Assembly (NCBI GenBank): GCA_040755415.1
Contig: JBFMAZ010000115.1
Coordinates: 1-47,352, forward strand
DNA length: 47,352 bases
DNA from: QYQD01 sp040755415
GTDB lineage: Bacteria; Desulfobacterota; QYQD01
Direction of reading: 5' to 3'
Part shown: piece after piece, positions 6,372 through 16,022 of the stretch
How the letters are laid out: the number at the start of each line of letters is the position of its first letter
Numbering within the stretch: position 1 is the stretch's first letter
Program-made: the position numbers and the translations under genes
The notes under the pieces: model-generated
Database searches by the model: none
Told to the model about the DNA's origin: nothing
What the model saw: the letters and a program-made list of their open reading frames with translations, nothing else

Positions 6372-9300
6372 GTGGAAAAAGATAAAAAGGGATACATACA
6401 GATCACAGGCGCACGGCAGAATAATCTCAAGGGATTTGATATCGCTATTCCCCTGAATGATTTAACGGTTATTACAGGTGTAAGCGGTTCCGGAAAGTCC
6501 AGCCTGGCCTTTGATACCCTGTATGCCGAGGGGCAAAGGCGCTACATCGAGACCTTTTCACCCTATGCGCGTCAGTTTATGGAACGCATGGATAGACCCA
6601 GGGTGGAAAAGATAGAAGGAATTCCGCCGGCTATCGCCATTGAACAGGGAAATCTGGTAAAAACATCACGTTCTACTGTAGGTACCATTACAGAACTTAC
6701 TGATTTTGCGAAATTACTATTTGCACGAATAGGTGAACTGCACTGCCAGGGATGTTCCCGCCGGGTAATACGGGATACGCCGGAGACTATTGAGGCGGCC
6801 CTTTGGGAAGAAGGGGAAGGAAGTCGCATGATACTGGCCTTTTCCTATTCTAAAGGACGCATTGATCCGGAGACGGTTAAGCAGAAACTTTTGCGCCTGG
6901 GTTTTTACAGGATACTAGAGGACGATGAGGTAATCGAGATCGATACCTCGAGACTTGACACTCCTAAGATATCGGTAGTAGTGGACCGGTTCGTTTTGCA
7001 GGCGAAAGACAGGTCCCGGATTATCGATTCCATTGAGCAGGCCTTAAGGTTTGGCCAGGGTCAGGCCCTGGTGCGGATAGTGGGCGATAAAACTCTACAA
7101 TTCAGTACCCATCTCCACTGTCCTTATTGCGACATTTATTACCAGGATCCGGTCCCGAACCTCTTTTCTTTCAACAGTCCCCTGGGTGCCTGCCCGCCCT
7201 GCCGCGGCTTTGGCCGGGTCATGGATGTTGACCTCGATCAGGTAATACCAAACCGCCATTTATCCATAGAACAAGAGGCTATCAGGCCGTGGGGTCTGGA
7301 GCGGTATGAGTACCTTGATCTTATGGATTTTTGCCGGAGAAATGGTATCCCTACGGATGTCCCTTTTAGTAAATTGAGCGAGGCGCAGCAAAGGGCGATC
7401 ATCGAGGGTACGGATGACTTTTACGGGATACGCGGGTTCTTCAGGTGGCTGGAGGGCAAGGCCTATAAGATGCATGTCCGCGTCTTCCTCTCGCACTACC
7501 GCGGCTATTTTACCTGTCCGGAGTGCCAGGGCACCCGGTTTAAAGCCGAATCACTCCTCTATAGAATCAAGGGGCTAAATATTGCCGGGGTATATGGCCT
7601 TTCCATAGGTGATGCCTTTGATTTCTTTAGCACCCTTGCTGGTGACCGGTTGGACGAAGCATCCGGCGTGATCGTGCGCGAGATCGTCAGCCGCCTGCGG
7701 TATCTAAACGAGGCCGGCCTTTCGTACCTGACACTGGACCGCCAGTCCCGGACCCTTTCCGGCGGAGAGGTGGAAAGGGTCAGTCTTACCAAGGCCCTGG
7801 GGTCTTCACTCGTAAACACCCTCTACGTCCTTGATGAGCCAAGCGTCGGCCTTCACCCCCGGGACAGCCGTCGTCTGGTGAATATATTGAAAGAACTTTC
7901 CAGACAGAACACCGTGGTCGTGGTGGAGCATGATCCGGAGATCGTGCTCGGATGCAGCCACCTCCTTGACCTCGGCCCCGGGGCCGGGGAGGAAGGCGGG
8001 AATGTCGTCTATTTTGGTCCGCTTTCCGGGATCAATAAGGAAAAAGGTTCCAGGACCATAGATTATCTTACCGGGAGGGATAAGATACCGGTTCCGGCCC
8101 GGCGCAGGCGTCCGGACAAGGAAAAATGGATTAGGGTAAGGGGTTGCCGGGCGAATAACCTGAAAGACATCGATGTCAATATCCCATTAGGTCTCATAGT
8201 CTGCCTCACCGGCGTCTCCGGGTCAGGGAAGAGCACGGTGGCCGCGGAGATTTTGTACAGGGGAATAAGACGCGCGAAGGGCTATCCGGCTGATAAGCCG
8301 GGCGCGCACGATTCAATAGAGGGCCACCGGGCGGTTGACGATGTTATCCTGGTTGATCAGGGCCCTATTGGTAAGACGCCTCGCTCCAACCCGGTGAGCT
8401 ATATGAAGGCCTTTGATCCTATCCGCAAGCTGATGGCCCAGACGCCTCTGGCCAGGGAGCGCGGGTACAGGGCCGGGATGTTTTCTTTCAACGTGGCCGG
8501 GGGACGGTGTGAGACCTGCGGGGGGAACGGCTTTGAACGGGTGGAGATGCAGTTTTTATCTGATGTCTATATCACCTGCCCGGATTGTAATGGCCTGCGC
8601 TACAGAAAAAAAGTCCTGGAGGTCGCTTACAAAGGAAAGAATATAGGCGATATCCTTCAGATGACCTTCTCTGAGGCCGGAGATTTTTTTAGAGACTCGC
8701 CGGGAATAACGGCCCTCTTCCAGCCGCTGATCGAGGTAGGACTGGGGTATCTCCGTCTGGGGCAGCCGATAAACACCCTTTCCGGAGGAGAGGCCCAGAG
8801 GCTGAAGCTGACTAGGCATCTGGCCGTCCGTTCCGGGAGGCGGCTCCTGTTTATATTTGACGAACCGACTACCGGACTCCATTTTGAAGACATCAAGAAA
8901 CTTCTTTTAGCCTTTGAAGGGCTTGTTAAGGCCGGTCACTCGGTCCTGGTTATCGAGCACAACATGGATGTCGTTAAATGCGCGGACTATGTCCTGGACC
9001 TGGGCCCGGAAGGAGGAGAGGCCGGTGGAAGGATTGTGGCTGAGGGCACGCCGGAGGATATTGCCCGGACCGAAGATTCTTTTACCGGCCGGTTCTTGCG
9101 GAAATATCTGGAAGGGGATTTACGTATTGAGACCAGGTCCCAGCCAATAGCTGCGCCGCCTGTGGATTATAATGAGAGGGGTATTACCATAACCGGTGCC
9201 AGGGAACACAATTTGAAGAATATAACCGTGACTATTCCCCGCGACCAGGTAGTAGTTATCACCGGGATCAGCGGCTCCGGGAAATCCACCCTGGCCTTTG

Positions 9301-11654
9301 ATGTCCTCTTTGCCGAAGGACAACGTCGTTATATCGAAAGCCTGCCTACCTATGTGCGGCAATATCTTAAGATAATGGAACGTCCCGATGTTGACCTCAT
9401 CACCGGGATCCCTCCTACCGTGGCTATTGAACAGCGGATGGGCCGCTTACAGAGACGTTCCACGGTCGCCACCATCACTGAAATCTACCATTACCTGCGG
9501 CTGCTTTTTAGTAAAATGGGTATTCAGTATTGCCGCTGTGGCCGGCCCATCTCCCCTCAGTCCGAGGCGGAAATGGTAAGGAGGATCATAGAAGGCTACA
9601 GGAATCGCCAGGTCTTGTTCCTTGCCCCCAAGGTCATCCGTCGCAAGGGCATTTATAAGGACGTCTTTGAACAGGCGATCAAAAAAGGGCATCGCCAGGT
9701 GCGGGTGGACGGCGCATTAACCTTGCTTGAAAAGGTGCCCCAACTTGAGCGGTATAGGGAACACTCCATCGATGTGGTCACTAGAAGCCTTACGGTATTG
9801 CCGGAAGATGAGCCGGGGATAGCAGAATCCATCAGTCAGGCCCTCCTGGAAGGAAAAGGGATGTTCTATCTCCTTGACCTCAAAGACGGGCGGGAGGAGA
9901 CCTTTAGCCGGAAAGGATATTGTCCGCACTGTGAAACTGGGTTCGAGCCTCTCGATCCACGGCTTTTCTCCTTTAATAGCCGCTACGGGGCCTGCCCGGC
10001 CTGTGAGGGTCTGGGAATTTTATCTGAAAATGGAGCAATTTGTCCGCGGTGTAAAGGGAAACGGCTGAATGAACAGGCGCTCTCGGTGAAGGTAGCCGGT
10101 TATACCATTTCAGATGTGGTCTCTCTGGCCGTAGAAGAGGCCAAAAGGCTTTTTCTGGCAATGCATTTTTCAGATAGGGAAAAGGCCATCTCTGAGCTCC
10201 TTATCCCTGAGATAATGGCCAGACTGGATTTTCTGGCCAGGGTGGGCCTTCCTTACCTGACCCTGGAGCGCAGCGGCGATACCCTTTCCGGGGGTGAGAC
10301 GCAGCGCATCCGGCTTGCCGCCCAGCTAGGTTCGAACCTCTGCGGAGTCTGTTACATCCTGGACGAACCGACCATCGGATTACACCCGAGGGACAATGAG
10401 ATGCTCCTTCACACCCTCTTGCAACTAAGAGATCGCGGCAACAGTGTCGTGGTGGTGGAGCACGATGAGGAGACTATCCGGCGGGCGGACTGTATCCTGG
10501 ACCTCGGCCCTGGCGCCGGGACAGAGGGAGGATATTTGATAGTCAAGGGCAGCTTGGCTGAGGTCCAGCAGGAATCCGCCTCTGTGACCGGTAGATGGCT
10601 CCGGGACACCGGCCGCCGCCGGATTACCTCCCGATTCCGCACCGCCAGAGAAGGAAAGTGGCTAGAAATTAAAGGGGCGTCTGTGTACAACCTTAAGGAT
10701 ATCGATGTGGCTGTCCCCCTGGGCACCATGGTCTGTATCACTGGTGTATCCGGGTCGGGTAAGAGCACCCTGCTTAGAGAGGTCATTCTGAAAGGAGTTA
10801 AGGCCCGCCTGAATAAGGACAGTATTTCACAGGATGGCTGCAGGGAAATCAGAGGCTGGCAGCATCTGGAGCGCGTTCTGGAAGTGGATCATTCACCTAT
10901 TGGCAGGACGCCCCGCTCTACCCCGGGTACCTATATCGGGTTCTATGATGATATTCGCACCCTCTTTGCCAGGCTCCCTGAGGCAAGGGTGCGTGGTTAT
11001 GGGGCCGGACGGTTCTCCTTCAATGTGAAAGGAGGACGCTGTGAGGCCTGTGCCGGTGAAGGGAAGAAAAAGGTGGAGATGACTTTCCTGCCGGATGTCT
11101 ATATCTATTGCGAGGTCTGTGGCGGACGGCGCTTTAACGAGGAGACCCTTGCGGTTACCTATAGAGACAAAAACATCTCCGAAGTCCTTGACCTCACGGC
11201 AGAGGAAGGGCTGAAATTTTTCTCCAGGGTTCCCCGGATCGCCCATGCGCTTAATGTGCTGGCTGACATAGGCCTTGGTTATCTGAAGGTCGGCCAGCCA
11301 AGTAATACCCTCTCCGGCGGGGAAGCGCAGCGGATCAAGCTGGCCTATGAGCTGTGCAAGGAGACCCACGGCCGCACCCTTTACATCCTCGATGAGCCGA
11401 CTACAGGACTCCACCTGGCCGATATTGAGAAATTGATGCGTGTCCTGCAAAGCCTGGTCGATTTAGGGAATACGGTGATGGTCATCGAACACAATCTTGA
11501 GGTAGTAAAAGAGTCCGACTGGATTATTGACCTGGGCCCGGAGGGAGGAGAGAAGGGCGGAGACATCGTGGCGCAGGGATCGCCGCAGGATATCCTGGCC
11601 TGCAGAAAGGAATCATACACCGCGCAATTTTTGGAAAAATATCTGGGAATGTGA
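6372..11654 (+). CDS. uvrA: Tandem-duplicated UvrA (four ATPase modules in one chain)
   Basis: UvrA is the damage-recognition ATPase of nucleotide excision repair and usually has about 940 residues with two ABC modules. This single open frame encodes 1760 residues with two complete UvrA units. Walker A motifs GxSGSGKS lie at about residues 36, 614, 965 and 1458. Each has a signature (LSGGE) and Walker B (DEPSVGLHPRD, DEPTTGLHFED, DEPTIGLHPRD, DEPTTGLHLAD). Both halves keep the zinc modules (CPYC/CPPC and CETC/CPDC; CPHC/CPAC and CEAC/CEVC) and the UvrB-binding region RRYIE. The join is near residue 930. The halves are clearly diverged, so the duplication is old; chlamydial UvrA has the same plan. 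The start is GTG with a weak binding site. Confidence 0.93.
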   Translation: MEKDKKGYIQITGARQNNLKGFDIAIPLNDLTVITGVSGSGKSSLAFDTLYAEGQRRYIETFSPYARQFMERMDRPRVEKIEGIPPAIAIEQGNLVKTSRSTVGTITELTDFAKLLFARIGELHCQGCSRRVIRDTPETIEAALWEEGEGSRMILAFSYSKGRIDPETVKQKLLRLGFYRILEDDEVIEIDTSRLDTPKISVVVDRFVLQAKDRSRIIDSIEQALRFGQGQALVRIVGDKTLQFSTHLHCPYCDIYYQDPVPNLFSFNSPLGACPPCRGFGRVMDVDLDQVIPNRHLSIEQEAIRPWGLERYEYLDLMDFCRRNGIPTDVPFSKLSEAQQRAIIEGTDDFYGIRGFFRWLEGKAYKMHVRVFLSHYRGYFTCPECQGTRFKAESLLYRIKGLNIAGVYGLSIGDAFDFFSTLAGDRLDEASGVIVREIVSRLRYLNEAGLSYLTLDRQSRTLSGGEVERVSLTKALGSSLVNTLYVLDEPSVGLHPRDSRRLVNILKELSRQNTVVVVEHDPEIVLGCSHLLDLGPGAGEEGGNVVYFGPLSGINKEKGSRTIDYLTGRDKIPVPARRRRPDKEKWIRVRGCRANNLKDIDVNIPLGLIVCLTGVSGSGKSTVAAEILYRGIRRAKGYPADKPGAHDSIEGHRAVDDVILVDQGPIGKTPRSNPVSYMKAFDPIRKLMAQTPLARERGYRAGMFSFNVAGGRCETCGGNGFERVEMQFLSDVYITCPDCNGLRYRKKVLEVAYKGKNIGDILQMTFSEAGDFFRDSPGITALFQPLIEVGLGYLRLGQPINTLSGGEAQRLKLTRHLAVRSGRRLLFIFDEPTTGLHFEDIKKLLLAFEGLVKAGHSVLVIEHNMDVVKCADYVLDLGPEGGEAGGRIVAEGTPEDIARTEDSFTGRFLRKYLEGDLRIETRSQPIAAPPVDYNERGITITGAREHNLKNITVTIPRDQVVVITGISGSGKSTLAFDVLFAEGQRRYIESLPTYVRQYLKIMERPDVDLITGIPPTVAIEQRMGRLQRRSTVATITEIYHYLRLLFSKMGIQYCRCGRPISPQSEAEMVRRIIEGYRNRQVLFLAPKVIRRKGIYKDVFEQAIKKGHRQVRVDGALTLLEKVPQLERYREHSIDVVTRSLTVLPEDEPGIAESISQALLEGKGMFYLLDLKDGREETFSRKGYCPHCETGFEPLDPRLFSFNSRYGACPACEGLGILSENGAICPRCKGKRLNEQALSVKVAGYTISDVVSLAVEEAKRLFLAMHFSDREKAISELLIPEIMARLDFLARVGLPYLTLERSGDTLSGGETQRIRLAAQLGSNLCGVCYILDEPTIGLHPRDNEMLLHTLLQLRDRGNSVVVVEHDEETIRRADCILDLGPGAGTEGGYLIVKGSLAEVQQESASVTGRWLRDTGRRRITSRFRTAREGKWLEIKGASVYNLKDIDVAVPLGTMVCITGVSGSGKSTLLREVILKGVKARLNKDSISQDGCREIRGWQHLERVLEVDHSPIGRTPRSTPGTYIGFYDDIRTLFARLPEARVRGYGAGRFSFNVKGGRCEACAGEGKKKVEMTFLPDVYIYCEVCGGRRFNEETLAVTYRDKNISEVLDLTAEEGLKFFSRVPRIAHALNVLADIGLGYLKVGQPSNTLSGGEAQRIKLAYELCKETHGRTLYILDEPTTGLHLADIEKLMRVLQSLVDLGNTVMVIEHNLEVVKESDWIIDLGPEGGEKGGDIVAQGSPQDILACRKESYTAQFLEKYLGM

Positions 11655-11699
11655 GGTTAAACCGTAATCTATAATGTAGTTGTGGAGTAAATTGATTGG

Positions 11700-12995
11700 T
11701 TATTGTCCAGCTATATTCACATTGCAGACCTTAATAGCCAAAGGGCCGCTATAGGACTCCCGCCTGGTTGTCTCCCTGGAAAAGTAGATCTCCTGCAGGG
11801 CCTTGGACATGGTGCCGGAGACTGACCCGCCTTTGACCGGCAGGCGCTTATCTCCGTCCACGAGATAGCCGACCCGAATCTCTCCGGAAAAGGCCCCGGT
11901 AACCGGATTGGGTTCGAAGGTAGAAAACTTAAGAAGACAGAGCACCGGGGAAGGGGACATGAGTTCTTTCAGAAGGTAATTTCCGGGCGAGACTACTACA
12001 TTGGCGAAATCGCCGGTAGGTGCTATACCCAGGTAATCGGCATAGCGCTTATTGGCAGTACGGTTCCTGAAGACATTTTGTTCAATAACTGTGACCTTTG
12101 AAATGGCCAGTCCATTTTCATCAAAGGGCCTGCTCTTTATTCCTCCGGGCAGAAAGGGGTCGCTCACGAGGGTAAGTTTTTCACCGCGTGGACCACTGAC
12201 TATCGGCTCGTTTTCTTTAAACTGTGACCACCCCTGGTACGCAGCCTGGCCGCCGGCCTGGGCCACAAAGTAATTAAAAAAGGTATCCAGGGCCTCTTCC
12301 GCAAATATCACATCATACAATCCCGTAGGCGGCGACTCAGCCGTCAACAAATCACGGGCATAGGCGGCATATTTATTCAAGGTGGGAGCCAGGTTGAGGT
12401 CGTCGTAAAGGCGACAGCGCTTCAGGCCGTCAATCTCACCCTCTTTATCTTTATTCCCGGCCAGGAGGACAAAATCAAGCATGATTTCCGTCTCTTCACG
12501 CCTGGCCCGGAGGCCGGTAGAGTTGAGAAGGATATATGTGCTCTCCGCTATGAATATCTCAGAAGAACTCAATTCAATTCCCGGATAGCTGAAGGCAATC
12601 AGCTCCCCGTGAATCTGCTCAATATAATATGCCGGATCAGACGCAACCTTTGCATCAAAGGCCTTTACGGCGGGGTAGGCCTGCCCGGGTTCGGGCAGGG
12701 AGAAGGGCCGATTGGCAATCAGCCGGGCCATCTCCACGGCTGATTTAATCTTTGGGCCTATGATGTCATCTCCGGTCAGCACAAAAGAAGACTCTCCCAG
12801 AAAACTCTGACCATCTCTCATATACGTAAGATATACTTTTACCTGAAACTCTTCGCTCGTTACTTCCCGGATGTTTTCTACGTCCTGAAAGATAGTATAA
12901 AGCTGGGAATCACGGCGCTTGACCTGGGTTACTTCCCATGCGGTCAGTTCTTTTACGGATGATAGGTAATCGGCGATCTCAGAAAGATACGTCAT
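11700..12995 (-). CDS. pmbA: PmbA/TldE-family protease subunit
   Basis: This 431-residue TldD/PmbA-family protein is the partner that lacks the HExxxH zinc motif, as TldE/PmbA does. The pair forms a heteromeric metalloprotease that trims unfolded or leader peptides and processes peptide products such as microcins. Family landmarks are the N-terminal beta region, SGPRGEKLTLVSDPFLPGG, and the C-terminal APTGDFANVVVSPGNYLL segment. It lies downstream of tldD in the same direction, with about 220 bases of C-rich repeat between them. It ends 45 bases from the uvrA stop, so the two genes converge. No signal peptide is seen. Confidence 0.85.
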   Translation of the reverse strand: MTYLSEIADYLSSVKELTAWEVTQVKRRDSQLYTIFQDVENIREVTSEEFQVKVYLTYMRDGQSFLGESSFVLTGDDIIGPKIKSAVEMARLIANRPFSLPEPGQAYPAVKAFDAKVASDPAYYIEQIHGELIAFSYPGIELSSSEIFIAESTYILLNSTGLRARREETEIMLDFVLLAGNKDKEGEIDGLKRCRLYDDLNLAPTLNKYAAYARDLLTAESPPTGLYDVIFAEEALDTFFNYFVAQAGGQAAYQGWSQFKENEPIVSGPRGEKLTLVSDPFLPGGIKSRPFDENGLAISKVTVIEQNVFRNRTANKRYADYLGIAPTGDFANVVVSPGNYLLKELMSPSPVLCLLKFSTFEPNPVTGAFSGEIRVGYLVDGDKRLPVKGGSVSGTMSKALQEIYFSRETTRRESYSGPLAIKVCNVNIAGQ

Positions 12996-13015
12996 GTTCT
13001 TTTCCGGTATTTAAT

Positions 13016-13163
13016 TTGTTTCCATCCGAAAATCCCCCTGTATCCCCCTTTTCCAAAGGGGGAATGTAGAAATCCCCCTTTTCCAAAGGGGGATTTCAAT
13101 ATTTTCCCCCCCTTAGCAAAGGGGGGGGGTGGGGGGATTTGGCAGTTTCCGGATAGGAACTAA
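13016..13163. repeat. C-rich element with TTTCCATCCGGAAA-type ends, copy 1
   Basis: The left end TTTCCATCCGAAAATCCCCC and the right end GCAGTTTCCGGATAGG are imperfect inverted repeats around CCCCCTTTTCCAAAGGGGG units. The second copy at 42284-42403 has the same core but lacks one 30-base internal unit. It sits between tldD and pmbA. It has no coding potential. Confidence 0.7.
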
Positions 13164-13219
13164 TTTGGCTAAAACTCCTTCCGGAGCTAAAAGGGTTCAG
13201 TGTATAAACTGTAAACTGT

Positions 13220-14614
13220 TTATCCTAATCTCGCCTTCAGTCTCAGGTAAGGCCCGCCGTCCGTTACCTTGACCCATTCCTTATGTCCCTTGCCGCACAT
13301 GCCCAGCCCTCCGATCTCCATTTTATCGCCGACCATGGTAATGGACTTGAGAAGTTCCGGGACATAGCCGGTTACGATGACCGGGCTGTAAACCTTACCG
13401 GTCAGTCGGCCGTCACGTATCTCCCCGGCATAGTACCCCTCGAGCTGGATGCCCCATCCTTTGGGGTCTTCCATGCCATTGGAAGGGTGGTCGAGGAGAT
13501 AACCGGAAGGAATATCGCGCAGCATTTCTTCCAGGGAATGCGTTCCCGGACCAAAATACGTGTTCGTCATCCGGGCATAGACCTTGTTTGTAAATGCCTC
13601 TCGCCTCCCGTTGGCAGTGCGTCTTAAGCCGAGTCGAAGTGCGGAGTTAAGGTCGGTCAGGCCGGATTTCAGTATGCCGTTTTCAATTATGCGGGTCTCG
13701 CCCGCCAATTGCCCCTCATGATCAAAGAAGAAAGAGGCCGCCTGGCCGGGCAAGGCCGGTGAATCAAACATATTCACCAGAGGCGAGGCCACTTCTTTGC
13801 CAATATATTCTGCGCCCCTGGCCCTGTTTTTCAGGAACATATCTGTTTCCATGCCATGTCCAAATGCCTCATGGGCAAACATACCGGCAAACGCCGGAGA
13901 AAAAATACAGTCATAGTAGCCAGGCGGAAGACGTTCCGCATAAAGGATGCGGCCACAGTCCCCGATCAATTTATCGAGTTTATCATCGGGAAGTGAGGCG
14001 TGTTCATAACCCCCCTGGTAGGCATGTCCACAATGGAGTTCGGCGGTCCGTTCGCCGTCGCGCATAACGACAAAGGCCACGGCCTGCGTCCTTTTTAAAT
14101 CCTGATAGAGGTTTTTATGCCGGTTAACAAAAAGTTCCCTTGTCCTCACAAAAAGATACTGGTAAAGGGCGCTTATCACCCGTTTATCAGAATGTTCGAG
14201 CCGGTCTTTATATACCCGGCAAAGGTCCATTTTTTGAAGGAGGGGGATATCTTCGTTTTTTATCCCGCGCTGGATGTAAAATTCCTTGTCCGTCATTTCC
14301 CCAGGATCGATTACAGGGCCATCGTAGCGAATCAGGTCTTCTGCTTTTTTGACGAGGTCCTGCGCCGTCTTTTTCAGCATCTCCGGCCTGAGGTCGTCCG
14401 TCGCTGCCTCCATGAAGTGACGGCCGGTAAAGACCGTGAACACCACCCCTCGCCGGGGATGTAAAGAGTCCGCCCTTTGCTCATGGGTCTCTACGGTGAC
14501 CTTTTCCCCTTCCGTCTCCATGGCCAGGGCTGAGGCATAGGGGACCTTTTTCTCCATGTCAAAGACGAGATCGGCTAATAGAAATTTAAGGGTCTTAATC
14601 ATGGTTATCATCAT
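13220..14614 (-). CDS. tldD: TldD-family zinc metalloprotease
   Basis: This is the catalytic partner of PmbA. The zinc motif HEAFGH (HExxxH) in GMFAHEAFGHGMETD and the C-terminal cysteine of GLGMCGKG are both present, as in E. coli TldD. The C-terminal GYVPELLKSITMVGDKMEIGG is typical. The frame is open to ATG 14671, giving 483 residues, but the extra 19 residues do not resemble the family. A TATAAT-like box also lies just upstream of 14671, which would place the transcript start close to that ATG. ATG 14614 (464 residues) is therefore preferred, though its binding site is weak. Confidence 0.86.
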   Translation of the reverse strand: MMITMIKTLKFLLADLVFDMEKKVPYASALAMETEGEKVTVETHEQRADSLHPRRGVVFTVFTGRHFMEAATDDLRPEMLKKTAQDLVKKAEDLIRYDGPVIDPGEMTDKEFYIQRGIKNEDIPLLQKMDLCRVYKDRLEHSDKRVISALYQYLFVRTRELFVNRHKNLYQDLKRTQAVAFVVMRDGERTAELHCGHAYQGGYEHASLPDDKLDKLIGDCGRILYAERLPPGYYDCIFSPAFAGMFAHEAFGHGMETDMFLKNRARGAEYIGKEVASPLVNMFDSPALPGQAASFFFDHEGQLAGETRIIENGILKSGLTDLNSALRLGLRRTANGRREAFTNKVYARMTNTYFGPGTHSLEEMLRDIPSGYLLDHPSNGMEDPKGWGIQLEGYYAGEIRDGRLTGKVYSPVIVTGYVPELLKSITMVGDKMEIGGLGMCGKGHKEWVKVTDGGPYLRLKARLG

Positions 14615-14700
14615 ACTCAACGGACAGACCCTTGCCAAGAGTAAAAAGCTTGTATCGACTATTGTACACATGCTATTATAAATACGAGCTCATCGTGAAA

Positions 14701-14893
14701 GAGTGTGGGTAATTTTCTCGTAAGATAAAGCATACTTCTTATTATCTCCCCTTTTGGTCAAGGTATGCTTCTTATTATCCCCCCTTAGCAAAGAGGGGGC
14801 GAGGGGGGATTTGAAAGGCAAACAATTATAAAATCTCCCCTGACCCCTCTTTTCCAAAGAGGGGAATAGAGAAGAGTAAAAAATTACCCACTC
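14701..14893. repeat. Palindromic element with GGGTAATTTT ends and C-rich core
   Basis: The outer inverted repeat is GAGTGTGGGTAATTTT on the left and AAAATTACCCACTC on the right. It encloses two TATGCTTCTTATTAT words and CCCCTTAGCAAAG / CCCCTCTTTTCCAAAG units. It has the layout of a small non-autonomous element, but no target duplication is visible. It fills the divergent gap between tldD and amrB, where promoters of both genes must also lie. Confidence 0.5.
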
Positions 14894-14950
14894 AATTACG
14901 CGAAGACCTTAAATACAAAACGTTTCGTTTTAACTGGCGAGGTAATAAAA

Positions 14951-15751
14951 ATGGTAAGAAAACCAGCCGTAGCCGGTCAATTTTATCCGGGATCGGCGGC
15001 AGCTTTAGCAAGGGAAGTACAGTCGTATCTGGTTCCGGAGGAGAAGAAGGAAGTTTTGGGGGTTATTTCCCCTCACGCCGGGTATATATACTCCGGCCAC
15101 GTAGCCGGGGTGGTGTTTTCCCATATAGCGGTGCCCGATGATGTGATTATCCTGGGCCCGAATCACCGCGGCATGGGCGATCCTTATGCCGTGATGGCTG
15201 AGGGTACATGGCAGATGCCTAACGGCGAAGTAGCCATCAACAAGGAACTCGCCGCCCTGATACTTGGGTATTCGCGTTATATTACAGATGATTACCGCGC
15301 CCATAGTTATGAGCACTCACTGGAGGTGCAGGTTCCTTTTCTGCAGGCCTTAAACAAGGATTTCAGGCTGGTGCCGATCACCCTCGCCCATGCGGGCTGG
15401 GAGGTCTGCCGGGAGATCGGCGAGTCCATAGCCCGGGCCGTCAAGGATTACGGCCGGAAGGCGCTTATCGTGGCCAGTTCGGATATGACCCACTACGAAT
15501 CCGACAAGTCCGCCAGGCAGAAAGACAAGCTGGCTATCGACCGCATCCTGGCCCTGGATCCGCAGGGCCTTTTAGCCACAGTTCTTAAACACGATATCTC
15601 TATGTGCGGAGTTATCCCGGCAACGATTGCCCTGGCAGCCTGCAAAGTACTAGGGGCCACGCATGCTGAACTGGTCAAGTATGCCACATCGGGTGATGTC
15701 AGTGGTGATTACCAGCAGGTGGTCGGGTACGCCGGGCTTTACATAGAGTAA
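14951..15751 (+). CDS. amrB: AmmeMemoRadiSam system protein B (Memo family)
   Basis: This 266-residue Memo-fold protein is related to class III extradiol dioxygenases. It keeps the family marks VRKPAVAGQFYPG, ISPHAGYIYSGHVAG, ILGPNHRGMG, AHSYEHSLEVQVPFLQ and ASSDMTHYES, with the three conserved histidines. In many prokaryotes it occurs with an AMMECR1 protein and a radical SAM enzyme; neither partner is in this window, so its precise role is open. Start ATG 14951 has GAGG nine bases upstream. Confidence 0.85.
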   Translation: MVRKPAVAGQFYPGSAAALAREVQSYLVPEEKKEVLGVISPHAGYIYSGHVAGVVFSHIAVPDDVIILGPNHRGMGDPYAVMAEGTWQMPNGEVAINKELAALILGYSRYITDDYRAHSYEHSLEVQVPFLQALNKDFRLVPITLAHAGWEVCREIGESIARAVKDYGRKALIVASSDMTHYESDKSARQKDKLAIDRILALDPQGLLATVLKHDISMCGVIPATIALAACKVLGATHAELVKYATSGDVSGDYQQVVGYAGLYIE

Positions 15752-15772
15752 GCTTGAGGCTTCTTAAAAACA

Positions 15773-15944
15773 ATTTCTCATGCAAAGGCGCAAGGGCCGC
15801 AAAGGAAAATGAAAATCTGGAAATCAAGAAATCAGGAATGAAAGATTTTTTCATGAGTTCCTGGGTTCCAAATTTTATTCTTTTTTGCGTCTTTGGCGGC
15901 CTTGCGTGATATTTTAAATCTTTTACGAATTCATCAAACTTGAT
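15773..15944. repeat. Nested palindrome, CTTTGCGTC type, copy 1
   Basis: The outer arms are TTTCTCATGCAAAGGCGCAA and TTTGCGTCTTTGGCGG followed by CCTTGCGTGATATTTT and TTTTACGAATTCATCAA. Between them sits a hairpin of another family (AATCTGGAAATCAAGAAATC ... TTCCTGGGTTCC). The copy at 38723-38945 has the same outer arms but a different insert, so one family carries others inside it. Confidence 0.6.
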
Positions 15945-15967
15945 AAAAGTATAAATGTTTATTACAT

Positions 15968-16002
15968 TGACGGGGCCTTTGGGCCTCGTTTTATTTTTTT
16001 TG
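15968..16002 (+). terminator. Hairpin plus T-run just upstream of gltX
   Basis: CGGGGCC pairs with GGCCTCG around a TTTG loop (one G-T pair), followed by TTTTATTTTTTTT. It has the form of a Rho-independent terminator but ends only 20 bases before the gltX ATG. It may end transcription arriving from amrB, or act as an attenuator in the gltX leader. A TTGATA / TACATT promoter-like pair lies immediately before it. Confidence 0.65.
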
Positions 16003-16022
16003 TACTTGAGGGAGCGGTAAGA

